A stretch of 6,554 bases of DNA from the NCBI GenBank assembly GCA_031285245.1, contig JAITWN010000002.1:1-6554 (forward strand). Reading direction: 5' to 3'. The notes beneath the pieces were generated by a model, which was given only the letters and a program-made list of their open reading frames with translations, had not been told where the DNA came from and ran no database searches. Shown piece after piece: positions 1 to 4,783 of the stretch (positions are counted from its first letter, which is position 1; each line of letters starts with the position of its first letter). The DNA is from Chromatiales bacterium. GTDB lineage: Bacteria > Pseudomonadota > Gammaproteobacteria > SZUA-140. The position numbers were made by a program, and so were the translations under genes.

Positions 1-1
1 C

Positions 2-241
2 GAGGCTGATGCCATCGGCCAGGAACTGATGGCGCGGGCCGGTTTCGATCCGCGAGCGAGCGTGACCCTGTGGGAAAATATGGCCAAGGCAGGAGGGGCG
101 GACACGCCGGAATTTCTTTCCACGCATCCTTCTCATGACGCGCGTATCAAGGATCTGCGCGCGGGCATGGATAAGGCGGTCGCGCTCCATGATCAGGCGC
201 GGGCTGCGGGTGCAAAGCCGGGTTGTCGTGTACCTGGCTGA
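2..241 (+). CDS. M48 family zinc metallopeptidase, C-terminal fragment (5' end outside window)
   Basis: This open frame enters from the left edge and ends at TGA 239-241, leaving 79 visible residues. It opens with EADAIGQELMARAGFDP. In M48 (Ste24/HtpX-like) peptidases the Glu of the EAD motif is the third zinc ligand, downstream of the HExxH helix, which would lie just outside the window. The later STHPSHDARIKDL segment (residues 40-52) matches the conserved THP...R motif near the end of bacterial M48 domains. The closest known group is the periplasmic or lipoprotein M48 proteases (LoiP, YcaL or BepA type) involved in envelope quality control. Which member it is, and whether a signal peptide or TPR region is present, cannot be seen. 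The reading stays in frame to a normal C-terminus. The short tail after the catalytic domain argues against a long BepA-like TPR extension. The family call is firm and the function within the family is inference. Confidence 0.85.
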   Translation, partial: EADAIGQELMARAGFDPRASVTLWENMAKAGGADTPEFLSTHPSHDARIKDLRAGMDKAVALHDQARAAGAKPGCRVPG

Positions 242-280
242 ATAAAGGCCTTTGGAATGAATGCGGCGGGATTTGAATTT

Positions 281-294
281 ATCTGCTAGCAGAT
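281..294. promoter_or_regulatory. Perfect 14-bp palindrome, possible operator or weak terminator
   Basis: ATCTGCTAGCAGAT is its own reverse complement. It lies 40 bp after the M48 stop in a locally AT-rich block, and an extra AATCTGC at 311-317 repeats half of it. As RNA it would give a 5-bp stem with a CTAG loop followed by TGTTTC, too weak for a convincing terminator. As DNA it has the symmetry expected of a dimeric regulator site. No regulator can be assigned. Confidence 0.3.
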
Positions 295-477
295 TGTTTC
301 ATAAAATTAAAATCTGCCTCTTCTGAGAATCCGCATTAACTTGGACTTTGCGAAATCCTCAGGATCGGGAATAATTGCCCAACGGACAGAGGTCGGGAGG
401 GGCCCGGTTCTGCCCGGTATGTTTGGATGGTGTCGCTCACGCTTTGTGCATGCTTTTCATGCGCTGACATTGACGTT

Positions 478-483
478 AAGGAG
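478..483 (+). promoter_or_regulatory. Shine-Dalgarno AAGGAG fixing the start at 491
   Basis: A consensus AAGGAG sits 7 nt before the ATG at 491. This selects 491 over the in-frame TTG at 341, which has no such site. Confidence 0.8.
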
Positions 484-490
484 ACCAAGC

Positions 491-733
491 ATGGCTATAC
501 CCCGGGAAGTCATTGAGAAGGCAGGCCTTGACTCTATCGTCGGGGCGCAGGCTTTTTTGCGCACCAACCGGCTTTTCTATCTGGATCCGAGCGAGCATCG
601 CCACGAGGGTTGGTATTTCAAGGTGCGTGGTCCGCGCCTGTACGGTCCTTACTTGAGCCGTGATGATGCTAACGCAGTGCTTGATCGTATGCTGTGCGAA
701 TACCTCGCGAGTAATACCACCGCCAGACGCTGA
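491..733 (+). CDS. Small DUF6316-like protein, 80 aa
   Basis: This is an 80-residue soluble protein with no signal peptide or membrane segment. An N-terminal acidic/basic helix-like part (MAIPREVIEKAGLDSIVGAQ) is followed by RLFYL (27-31), GWYFKVRG (40-47), YGPYLSRDDA (51-60) and a C-terminal helix ending in basic residues. The order R-x-F-Y ... W-Y-F-x-x-R-x-G ... G-P-Y/F-x-S-x-x-x-A is what I recall of the short gammaproteobacterial DUF6316 proteins, whose function is unknown. The aromatic WYF strand followed by G-P-[YF] and a helix suggests a compact beta-beta-alpha fold. The start has a strong ribosome binding site. Spacing of 249 bp from the M48 gene and 88 bp to the DUF486 gene suggests a single-gene unit. 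The coding call is firm; the family name is from memory and needs a profile search. Confidence 0.75.
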   Translation: MAIPREVIEKAGLDSIVGAQAFLRTNRLFYLDPSEHRHEGWYFKVRGPRLYGPYLSRDDANAVLDRMLCEYLASNTTARR

Positions 734-762
734 GCGCGTCCCGCCCGCCTAGCGCTTGATTG

Positions 763-812
763 CGGCAGAGGTGGTGGCCTGCATAGAATGCGGGCCACCA
801 CCGTCTCTGCCG
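763..812. repeat. Long imperfect hairpin just before the DUF486 start codon
   Basis: CGGCAGAG (763-770) pairs with CTCTGCCG (805-812), and GTGGTGGCC (771-779) pairs with GGCCACCAC (793-801). T780-G792 can wobble, and GCAT (781-784) pairs with ATGC (788-791) around an AGA loop. The total is 22 pairs interrupted only by a 3-nt CGT bulge at 802-804. It ends 9 nt before the ATG at 822 and so covers the place where a Shine-Dalgarno should be. It has no U-tract, so it is not a standard terminator for the upstream gene. A weak promoter alternative overlaps it: TTGCGG at 760-765, an 18-nt spacer, then TAGAAT at 784-789. If that promoter is used, the transcript would begin inside the right arm and the hairpin would not form in RNA. 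Confidence 0.6.
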
Positions 813-821
813 GATTCAGCG

Positions 822-1178
822 ATGCACCCTTATCTCTTCACTGTGTTGCTGCTGTGTTGTAGCAACCTGTTCATGACGTTTGCCTGGTACGCGCATCTGC
901 GCGAGATGTCGAGCCGCTCCTGGGTGCTGGCAGCGTTCGTGAGCTGGGGCATCGCGCTTTTTGAATATCTGATGCAGGTACCGGCCAACCGCATCGGCTA
1001 CCAGGTGATGAGCCTGGCGCAGCTCAAGATCATCCAGGAAGTCATTGCGCTCGTGGTGTTCGTGCCATTTGCGGTGTTTTACATGCGCGAGAAAATTACG
1101 CTCGACTACCTGTGGGCGGCGCTGTGCATGTGCGGTGCAGTGTTTTTCATTTTCCGCAGTCGATTGTTTGGTGGTTGA
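822..1178 (+). CDS. DMT-superfamily small membrane protein, DUF486 family
   Basis: This is a 118-residue inner-membrane protein with four predicted helices at about 3-24, 34-52, 70-88 and 93-112. It carries the signature of the DUF486 family (PF04342): SNLFMTFAWYAHL (14-26), WGIALFEY...QVPANRIGY (42-60) and QLKIIQEVI (67-75). The length is normal for the family. DUF486 proteins resemble half-size members of the drug/metabolite transporter superfamily and may dimerise. No substrate is established and I assign none. The start at 822 matches where family members begin (short polar residue run, then helix 1). In-frame GTG or TTG codons upstream (from 756) would add residues read through the hairpin and are unlikely. 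No good Shine-Dalgarno is visible; the hairpin at 763-812 occupies that position. Only a short GCCC-TTC-GGGC hairpin follows the stop. Confidence 0.88.
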   Translation: MHPYLFTVLLLCCSNLFMTFAWYAHLREMSSRSWVLAAFVSWGIALFEYLMQVPANRIGYQVMSLAQLKIIQEVIALVVFVPFAVFYMREKITLDYLWAALCMCGAVFFIFRSRLFGG

Positions 1179-1274
1179 TACGGCCCTCTTCCGCCCTTCG
1201 GGCACCGCTCCAAGCATCGCGACACATCAAGGAAAAGACAAAAGCTTTTTGCCGAATTCCCCACAGACCATTCA

Positions 1275-1367
1275 AGGCCGGACCGGGACACTTTTTTGAA
1301 ACCGTTGGCGCGCAGCGGCTCCGCCCATCATCTATCTGGGTTTCAAAAAAGTGTCCCGGTCCGGCCT
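1275..1367. mobile_element. 93-bp MITE/REPIN-like element with perfect 29-bp inverted arms
   Basis: Positions 1275-1303 and 1339-1367 are exact reverse complements over 29 bp with no mismatch, separated by a 35-bp centre (1304-1338). The arm begins AGGCCGGACCGGGACAC, continues with six T and ends GAAACC. Pairing stops sharply at both ends (G/G inside, A/G outside). There is no room for a transposase. The geometry fits a non-autonomous miniature element or a REPIN (two REP units head to head) of the kind mobilised in trans by a RAYT-type transposase. That link is inference, since no RAYT gene is present. No clear target-site duplication flanks it. The T-run lies inside the arm and not after it, so it is not a typical intrinsic terminator, although any transcript through it would fold strongly between the two convergent genes. 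Confidence 0.7.
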
Positions 1368-1429
1368 GATCACAGAAGTATTGGTGTTGGGTGCAGCAAG
1401 GCAGTCCCCCCATCTCAACACACTGTCGT

Positions 1430-1458
1430 TTCGCAGAGGCCTCGCTTGTGGGAGAGGG
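1430..1458 (+). repeat. Dispersed short repeat, copy A
   Basis: This 29-bp sequence with core GCCTCGCTTGTGGGAGAGGG is found again in reverse orientation at 3937-3965 with 28 of 29 matches (G versus C at 1438). The 11-mer GCTTGTGGGAG occurs a third time at 3403-3413. Its composition resembles REP-type extragenic repeats, such as the GGGAGAGGG family of many gammaproteobacteria. All three copies are outside genes. Confidence 0.6.
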
Positions 1459-1475
1459 GAGAGGGCAGAAAGATG

Positions 1476-1498
1476 AAGGGAGCTGATGAACATCCCTT
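1476..1498 (-). terminator. Weak possible terminator of the lipoprotein gene
   Basis: Reading the - strand, AAGGGA and TCCCTT form a 6-bp stem with an 11-nt loop starting 8 nt after the TGA. It is followed by CATCTTTCTG, which is only moderately T-rich. The stem is short and the tail poor, so this is only a candidate. Confidence 0.25.
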
Positions 1499-1505
1499 GC
1501 GCAGC

Positions 1506-3338
1506 TCACTGAAAAAGATAAACCGCCCCGCTGCCCGCAGCGCGTCGATCATTTTGCTGACCGTTGATGCCGGTTGCGACGCTGGCTTCGTTGGGCGCAC
1601 CCACGGCCAGAACGCCGCCGAATAGCGCAATCGCATAGCCAAACATATCGCCCACGCCCGTGTTGGATGCTTTGATGTAGGCCTGCTGTGACCAGCCTTG
1701 CTCATCCCGCTTATAGAGATAGACGGCACCCGAGTCGCGCAGACGGGCAGTGCTCAGTGGTGGCAATATGCCTGTGCCAGCACCATCTTCCAGTGACGCA
1801 CCAACCGCCAGCGTATCGCCGTTCAGCGCCAGGCCGCGACCGAAGCGATGGCCGCTGCCGCCGGGCTCAGCTTTCAGATAAGCCTGTCGCGACCACACGC
1901 CTTGCTTGCGCTCGAAGATATAAACTGCGCCGCTGTTTTCGGCGCTGACGCCTGAGAGCTTGCCATCCTCGAGGTGCGCGCCGACTGCCAGCGTATCTCC
2001 CGACAACGCGAGGCTTGCGCCAAAGAGATCATTCGCTGCCGGCGTGTCTGCGCGCAGCCGCGCTTGCGCTGTCCAGTGTCCATTCTGCTGCGAGAAGATA
2101 TGGACAGCGCCCCCACCGCTCATGTCGGCACGCGTGCTCGATCTGAAATTGATATTGGCAGCAGTGCGCTCACCGCCATCTTCAAGATGTGCACCGACTG
2201 CCAGCGTGTTCGTAGACAGCGCCAGCGCATAGCCAAAGCCTGCGCCGGCCTGCACCGTGGGTGCTTTGAGGCGTACTGTTTCAGTCCATTTTCCAGCGCG
2301 ATGCGCAAACAGATAAACAGCGCCGCTGTCGCGGGCCTCGCTATCTTCCAGATATGCGCCAACTGCGAGAACATCTGCGCAGAGTGCAACAGCACTGCCG
2401 AAAAGATCACCGGCTGCGGCATCTGAAGCTTTGATATGTGCCTCACTTTTCCAGTGCCCGTCGCGGCGCCGAAAGACATGCACTGAGCCACTGCCTGGTA
2501 GCGGTCGCGCATCTGCAGGCGGATTGATACCCGCGCCACCGTGACTATCGGAAGGTGCGCCGACCACCAGCAGATCGTCTGTGAGCGTCAGCGCGCGGCC
2601 GAATTGAGCGCCGCCCGATTTTGCATAGCCTTTGAGATAGGCTTGCTGGACCCAGTCTTCGCCTTGGCGTACGAACACATAGACCGCGCCACTGCCATCG
2701 GCGCTATCGTCGGTTTGATCACCGTCGACGCCGCCGGTGAAACTGTCTTCGAGATAAGCGCCGACAGCGAGCGTGTCGCCATGAAGTGCAAGCGCATAGC
2801 CGAATAGATCATTAGCACTCGTGTTTGAAGCTTTGGCGTAAACGAGCTGAGCGAGTGTGCTGGCATCGCTGCGACTGATATCGACGCGATAGTCACGCTT
2901 GGTAACACCATCAGCGGCGGTGACGGTGATGTGAAAACTGTTGTCTCCAACCGCCAGCGCAACCCGTGTGCTCATTTTGCCGATAGTCGAAGCAAAGCCT
3001 GCGATACTCACGGCAGCGCGTTCATCGTTTGCCTGTGCGGTGATACGAAGATGCGATACCAGAAAGCCCTGCGTGCTCGTGTACTCAGTCAGGCCCGGCT
3101 GAAAATACTGATCGAGGCTGCCAGAGGAGATCGTGAGCGTTGCCAAGCTCGCGTTCGCTTCCGTGGGAGCGTGCATCATTTGATGCGCGTTCGGCAGTGG
3201 TGGCGGGGGAGGCGCGGGCACGTAGGCAGGGGGCGCGTTGGGAGAGGAAGTCGGCGCGACAATGCTGCATCCCGCGATCAGTGTGAGGAGAATGCCAAGA
3301 GCTATCGGAAGCATGCGTGCCAACATACGCAGAAGCAT
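1506..3338 (-). CDS. Predicted lipoprotein with cadherin-like domain and seven FG-GAP repeats
   Basis: This is a 610-residue exported protein. Residues 1-24 form a lipoprotein signal (R4, R8, a hydrophobic core, lipobox I-A-G-C24). Ser at +2 predicts the outer membrane. A Pro-rich linker (about 30-50) leads to a domain at about 65-155 with the pattern of cadherin-like beta-sandwich domains (PF12733): LATLTISSGSLDQYF, then VGDNSFHITVTAADG, ending YRVDISR. Seven FG-GAP units follow (FG_GAP_2 type), with FG at 179, 246, 313, 368, 439, 499 and 566, each with a form of FGxALALxGDTLAVGAxLEDS, then SGAVYxF and a W-x-x-x-A-Y-L-K-A strand. Seven units imply a closed beta-propeller. The protein ends right after GAVYLFQ, so the lone VYAKASN strand before unit 1 probably completes the last blade. 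The classic calcium DxDxDG loop is not evident. The start at 3338 lacks a clear Shine-Dalgarno. Starting at Met5 is possible; starting at Met9 would lose the positive n-region. A role in adhesion or ligand binding at the surface is inference. Confidence 0.88.
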   Translation of the reverse strand: MLLRMLARMLPIALGILLTLIAGCSIVAPTSSPNAPPAYVPAPPPPPLPNAHQMMHAPTEANASLATLTISSGSLDQYFQPGLTEYTSTQGFLVSHLRITAQANDERAAVSIAGFASTIGKMSTRVALAVGDNSFHITVTAADGVTKRDYRVDISRSDASTLAQLVYAKASNTSANDLFGYALALHGDTLAVGAYLEDSFTGGVDGDQTDDSADGSGAVYVFVRQGEDWVQQAYLKGYAKSGGAQFGRALTLTDDLLVVGAPSDSHGGAGINPPADARPLPGSGSVHVFRRRDGHWKSEAHIKASDAAAGDLFGSAVALCADVLAVGAYLEDSEARDSGAVYLFAHRAGKWTETVRLKAPTVQAGAGFGYALALSTNTLAVGAHLEDGGERTAANINFRSSTRADMSGGGAVHIFSQQNGHWTAQARLRADTPAANDLFGASLALSGDTLAVGAHLEDGKLSGVSAENSGAVYIFERKQGVWSRQAYLKAEPGGSGHRFGRGLALNGDTLAVGASLEDGAGTGILPPLSTARLRDSGAVYLYKRDEQGWSQQAYIKASNTGVGDMFGYAIALFGGVLAVGAPNEASVATGINGQQNDRRAAGSGAVYLFQ

Positions 3339-3402
3339 ACGCGAGCTGCAAAGCGCATCTCAACTCAGTGCTGGAAGGCGTGGATTGATTCGTCTTAGGA
3401 GT

Positions 3403-3413
3403 GCTTGTGGGAG
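3403..3413 (+). repeat. Core match of the dispersed repeat, copy C
   Basis: GCTTGTGGGAG is identical to the core of copy A (1444-1454) and in the same orientation. With copy A it brackets the lipoprotein gene. Similarity does not extend beyond 11 bp, so it may be a decayed copy or chance. Confidence 0.3.
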
Positions 3414-3482
3414 GCGCACCGGATTGAGGCGGCATTTGGATTCGGGTAAGGTGACCCGTGTTTGATAGGCTCAACACTCACT

Positions 3483-3488
3483 AAGGAG
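3483..3488 (+). promoter_or_regulatory. Shine-Dalgarno AAGGAG fixing the start at 3495
   Basis: Consensus AAGGAG lies 6 nt before ATG 3495. It excludes the in-frame TTG at 3462, which would put an unsuitable leader before the signal peptide. Confidence 0.85.
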
Positions 3489-3494
3489 ACAGAC

Positions 3495-3914
3495 ATGTTT
3501 CGGATGGCTGGATATTGTCTTGCGGCGGTGCTCGCGGTGTGCGCCGGATTGGCGTTTGCTGCGCAGCCCGCAGCGCAGGCACGAGTCTATTTCATCTCGC
3601 CTCTCGATGGTGAGACGCTACAAGGGCCGGTGACGGTGCGCTTTGGATTGAACGGCATGGGCGTGGCGCCGGCTGGCGTAGACAAGCCTGGGACTGGGCA
3701 CCATCACTTGTTCGTCGATGTCGATGGTCTGCCAGCGCCCGATCAGCCCATCGCCAAAGATGGCCAGCATCTGCACTTTGGCGGCGGCCAGACTGAAACC
3801 GTGCTCGATTTGCCGCCAGGCGAGCACACGCTGCGTTTGGTCTTCGCTGATTACAACCACATGCCGTTCGATCCGCCGATCGTTTCTGATCTGATTCACA
3901 TCACTGTGAAGTAA
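3495..3914 (+). CDS. Secreted DUF4399 domain protein, 139 aa
   Basis: This is a periplasmic protein of unknown function. Residues 1-22 are a Sec signal peptide (R3, hydrophobic core, AFA before the cleavage point, mature protein from about A23). The mature part is a single DUF4399 (PF14347) domain: VYFISPLDGETLQGPVTVRFGL (31-52, an immunoglobulin-like opening strand pair), HHHLFVDVD (69-77), HLHFGGGQTE (92-101), LPPGEHTLRLVFAD (106-119), NH (121-122) and the end strand ISDLIHITVK-like 129-139. The His at 69-71, 92, 94, 111 and 122 are the conserved family positions as I recall them and could bind a metal; this is inference. Length is typical for a one-domain member. It has its own strong ribosome binding site and diverges from the lipoprotein gene across 156 bp, so the two may share regulation. 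No intrinsic terminator with a T-tract follows the stop. Confidence 0.9.
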   Translation: MFRMAGYCLAAVLAVCAGLAFAAQPAAQARVYFISPLDGETLQGPVTVRFGLNGMGVAPAGVDKPGTGHHHLFVDVDGLPAPDQPIAKDGQHLHFGGGQTETVLDLPPGEHTLRLVFADYNHMPFDPPIVSDLIHITVK

Positions 3915-3936
3915 CAGCAAGGCAGACGTTCGTTCG

Positions 3937-3965
3937 CCCTCTCCCACAAGCGAGGCGTCTGCGAA
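3937..3965 (-). repeat. Dispersed short repeat, copy B (inverted relative to copy A)
   Basis: The reverse complement matches 1430-1458 at 28 of 29 positions. It begins 22 bp after the DUF4399 stop. Outer bases GTTCGC (3932-3937) and GCGAAC (3961-3966) can pair, so an RNA copy might fold loosely. Immediately beyond is an odd-centred palindrome, CCGGTGACCGG (3966-3976). Confidence 0.6.
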
Positions 3966-4005
3966 CCGGTGACCGGCGGGGCCCGTTACTCTTTTTCAGT
4001 TCGTA

Positions 4006-4034
4006 GGTTGGGCTGAGCGAAAGCGAAGCCCAAC
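4006..4034. repeat. Hairpin with GNRA loop, common intergenic GTTGGGCT/AGCCCAAC repeat type
   Basis: GTTGGGCT (4007-4014) pairs with AGCCCAAC (4027-4034). Inside it, GA/GA can form tandem G-A pairs and GC-GAAA-GC (4017-4024) closes a GNRA tetraloop. The surrounding TAGG ... CCTA also matches with a 2-nt offset. The wording GTAGGTTGGGCTGAGCG...AAGCCCAACA is a familiar intergenic repeat in many proteobacterial genomes (from memory). It sits between convergent genes and may act as a weak bidirectional terminator or mRNA end stabiliser, but no T-tract follows on either strand. Confidence 0.55.
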
Positions 4035-4064
4035 ACCTAGCACCAGTTGCCCTCATTCGTTGGG

Positions 4065-4772
4065 TTATAACTGATTATGAAGCGTGCGCTGATCCATCCA
4101 GCGCATTACCAAAGCAACCGCAAGCCCGGTGATGGCGCCATAGAGGTGCGCATCGACGATGACCGCGCCGCCGACGAGTTCGGCGGTTGCTGGTGTCGCG
4201 CCGCTGATCTGTTCCCAGATCAGCTTCAATGCCAAGAGGCCGAGTAACAGCCATTCCGCGCGATAGCCGGAGCGGATGCCTGCTACTGCGCCGATGACGA
4301 ACATGCCGTGCAGCATGCCTGACATGCCGACATACCAGTGCAGTTCGGGATGAAACAGCAGCAGCCCGAGGCTCACCCCAAGCGCGCAGCAGGTCAGCGC
4401 CACGGCCCAGCGCGTGAAGCTCAGCAAACGCCCGAAGATGATCCACAGCATCGCAAGGCCTGCGAGGTTGAGTAGCAGATGCGCCCAGCCGAGATGGATC
4501 AGATGTCCAGTGAGCAAACGCCACACTTGTCCACCCAGAATGTCAGCGCGCTCATAACGCAGCCAAAACAGCGCATCAAGGCCGCCGATCATCGCTGCCA
4601 GCGTGATCACTGCCAGCGCGATAGGAATCATATGAGGCGAGGTCGGGCCAGGATCCTGATCGGGTTTTTGCTCATGTTCTTGTCCGTGTTTTTGGTGGAG
4701 CTCTTGCCCGGATTCCTGAGCGTGCTGTGAAGCTTCAGGTGCGGGGGGCTGTGCGTTGTCGTCAGGGTTCAT
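4065..4772 (-). CDS. rrtA: Rhombosortase (GlyGly-CTERM processing rhomboid protease)
   Basis: This is a 235-residue inner-membrane serine protease of the rhomboid superfamily. Rhombosortases cleave the C-terminal GlyGly-CTERM anchor of secreted proteins. Visible motifs: WRLLTGHLIHLGWAHLLLN (84-102, with the HxxxN motif at H98/N102), YVGMSGMLHG (147-156, nucleophile S151 in GxSG), KLIWEQ (183-188) and DAHLYGA (207-213, catalytic H209). Six hydrophobic segments lie at about 49-70, 93-117, 122-141, 150-167, 173-188 and 203-223. The GMSGMLHG plus DAHLYG pair is the rhombosortase hallmark (TIGR03902) and separates it from GlpG. The start at 4772 has GGAG 7 nt upstream and overlaps the glnD stop; an in-frame ATG at 4823 lies deep inside glnD. 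Residues 1-48 form a hydrophilic Gln/Glu/His-rich tail unlike the short N-terminus usual in the family. Another ATG, Met48 (4631), has no ribosome site. No GlyGly-CTERM substrate is in the window. Confidence 0.88.
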   Translation of the reverse strand: MNPDDNAQPPAPEASQHAQESGQELHQKHGQEHEQKPDQDPGPTSPHMIPIALAVITLAAMIGGLDALFWLRYERADILGGQVWRLLTGHLIHLGWAHLLLNLAGLAMLWIIFGRLLSFTRWAVALTCCALGVSLGLLLFHPELHWYVGMSGMLHGMFVIGAVAGIRSGYRAEWLLLGLLALKLIWEQISGATPATAELVGGAVIVDAHLYGAITGLAVALVMRWMDQRTLHNQL

Positions 4773-4783
4773 CGAGTGTCTCC
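4762..4783 (-). promoter_or_regulatory. glnD-rrtA 11-bp stop/start overlap with ribosome binding site
   Basis: On the - strand GGAG (4783-4780) lies 7 nt before the rrtA ATG (4772-4770). The glnD stop TGA (4764-4762) lies 8 bases inside rrtA. The GGAG is also part of the glnD codons for its last residues (METLDEP). This arrangement favours translational coupling of rrtA to glnD. Confidence 0.7.

Larger units (their letters stand above)
242..490. other. Intergenic stretch with a local AT-rich block
   Basis: There are 249 bp between the M48 stop and the next credible start. The part from about 271 to 315 is clearly richer in A and T than the flanking genes and contains a perfect 14-bp palindrome (281-294). 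A TAAAAT hexamer at 302-307 could be a -10 element, but I find no good -35 at normal spacing. A small inverted repeat, GCATG/CATGC with a 5-nt loop, lies at 448-462. A frame is open from a TTG at 341 into the next gene, but it has no ribosome binding site and its extra N-terminus looks non-coding. Confidence 0.5.
1179..1505. other. 327-bp gene-free stretch between convergent genes
   Basis: This lies between the stops of the DUF486 gene (+) and the lipoprotein gene (-). Short overlapping open frames on both strands here have no recognisable composition or start signals. The stretch holds a 4-bp GCCC-TTC-GGGC hairpin near 1193, an AAAAGCTTTT palindrome near 1240, the 93-bp inverted-repeat element at 1275-1367, a dispersed repeat copy at 1430-1458 and a weak possible terminator at 1476-1498. 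Confidence 0.7.
3339..3494. promoter_or_regulatory. Divergent promoter region between lipoprotein and DUF4399 genes
   Basis: These 156 bp must hold the promoters of both divergent genes. Two small dyads lie ahead of the DUF4399 start: CGGGT/ACCCG (3443-3447 and 3454-3458) and GTGTT/AACAC (3458-3462 and 3473-3477). Neither strand shows a convincing sigma-70 -35/-10 pair; the best I see is TTGGAT at 3436-3441 with no good -10. The REP-like 11-mer GCTTGTGGGAG is at 3403-3413. Confidence 0.4.

Noticed and set aside
341..490. N-terminal extension of the DUF6316-like gene from TTG 341
   Set aside because: There is no ribosome binding site at 341 and a consensus AAGGAG sits before ATG 491.
816..1217. 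133-codon - strand frame antisense to the DUF486 gene
   Set aside because: The + strand carries the conserved DUF486 motifs. The antisense product is His/Arg-rich and featureless.
1147..1509. 120-codon - strand frame in the gap after the lipoprotein gene
   Set aside because: It runs through both arms of the inverted-repeat element, giving the same peptide twice (GPGHFFET), has no start signal and resembles no protein.
1508..1518. ACTGAAAAAGA at 1508-1518 repeated inverted at 3990-4000
   Set aside because: Only 11 bp, low complexity, and the first copy is coding sequence at the end of the lipoprotein gene. Its order relative to the 29-bp repeats also differs, so it is probably chance.
2931..3398. 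155-codon + strand frame across the 5' end of the lipoprotein gene, and other frames inside that gene such as 1974-2426
   Set aside because: The opposite strand encodes a clear signal peptide, beta-sandwich and FG-GAP repeats. The + strand translations are Arg/Cys-rich without domain patterns.
3977..3996. CGGGGCCCG followed by CTTTTT as a terminator for the DUF4399 gene
   Set aside because: The GC palindrome leaves no room for a loop and the T-run is separated by GTTACT, so it does not form a normal intrinsic terminator.
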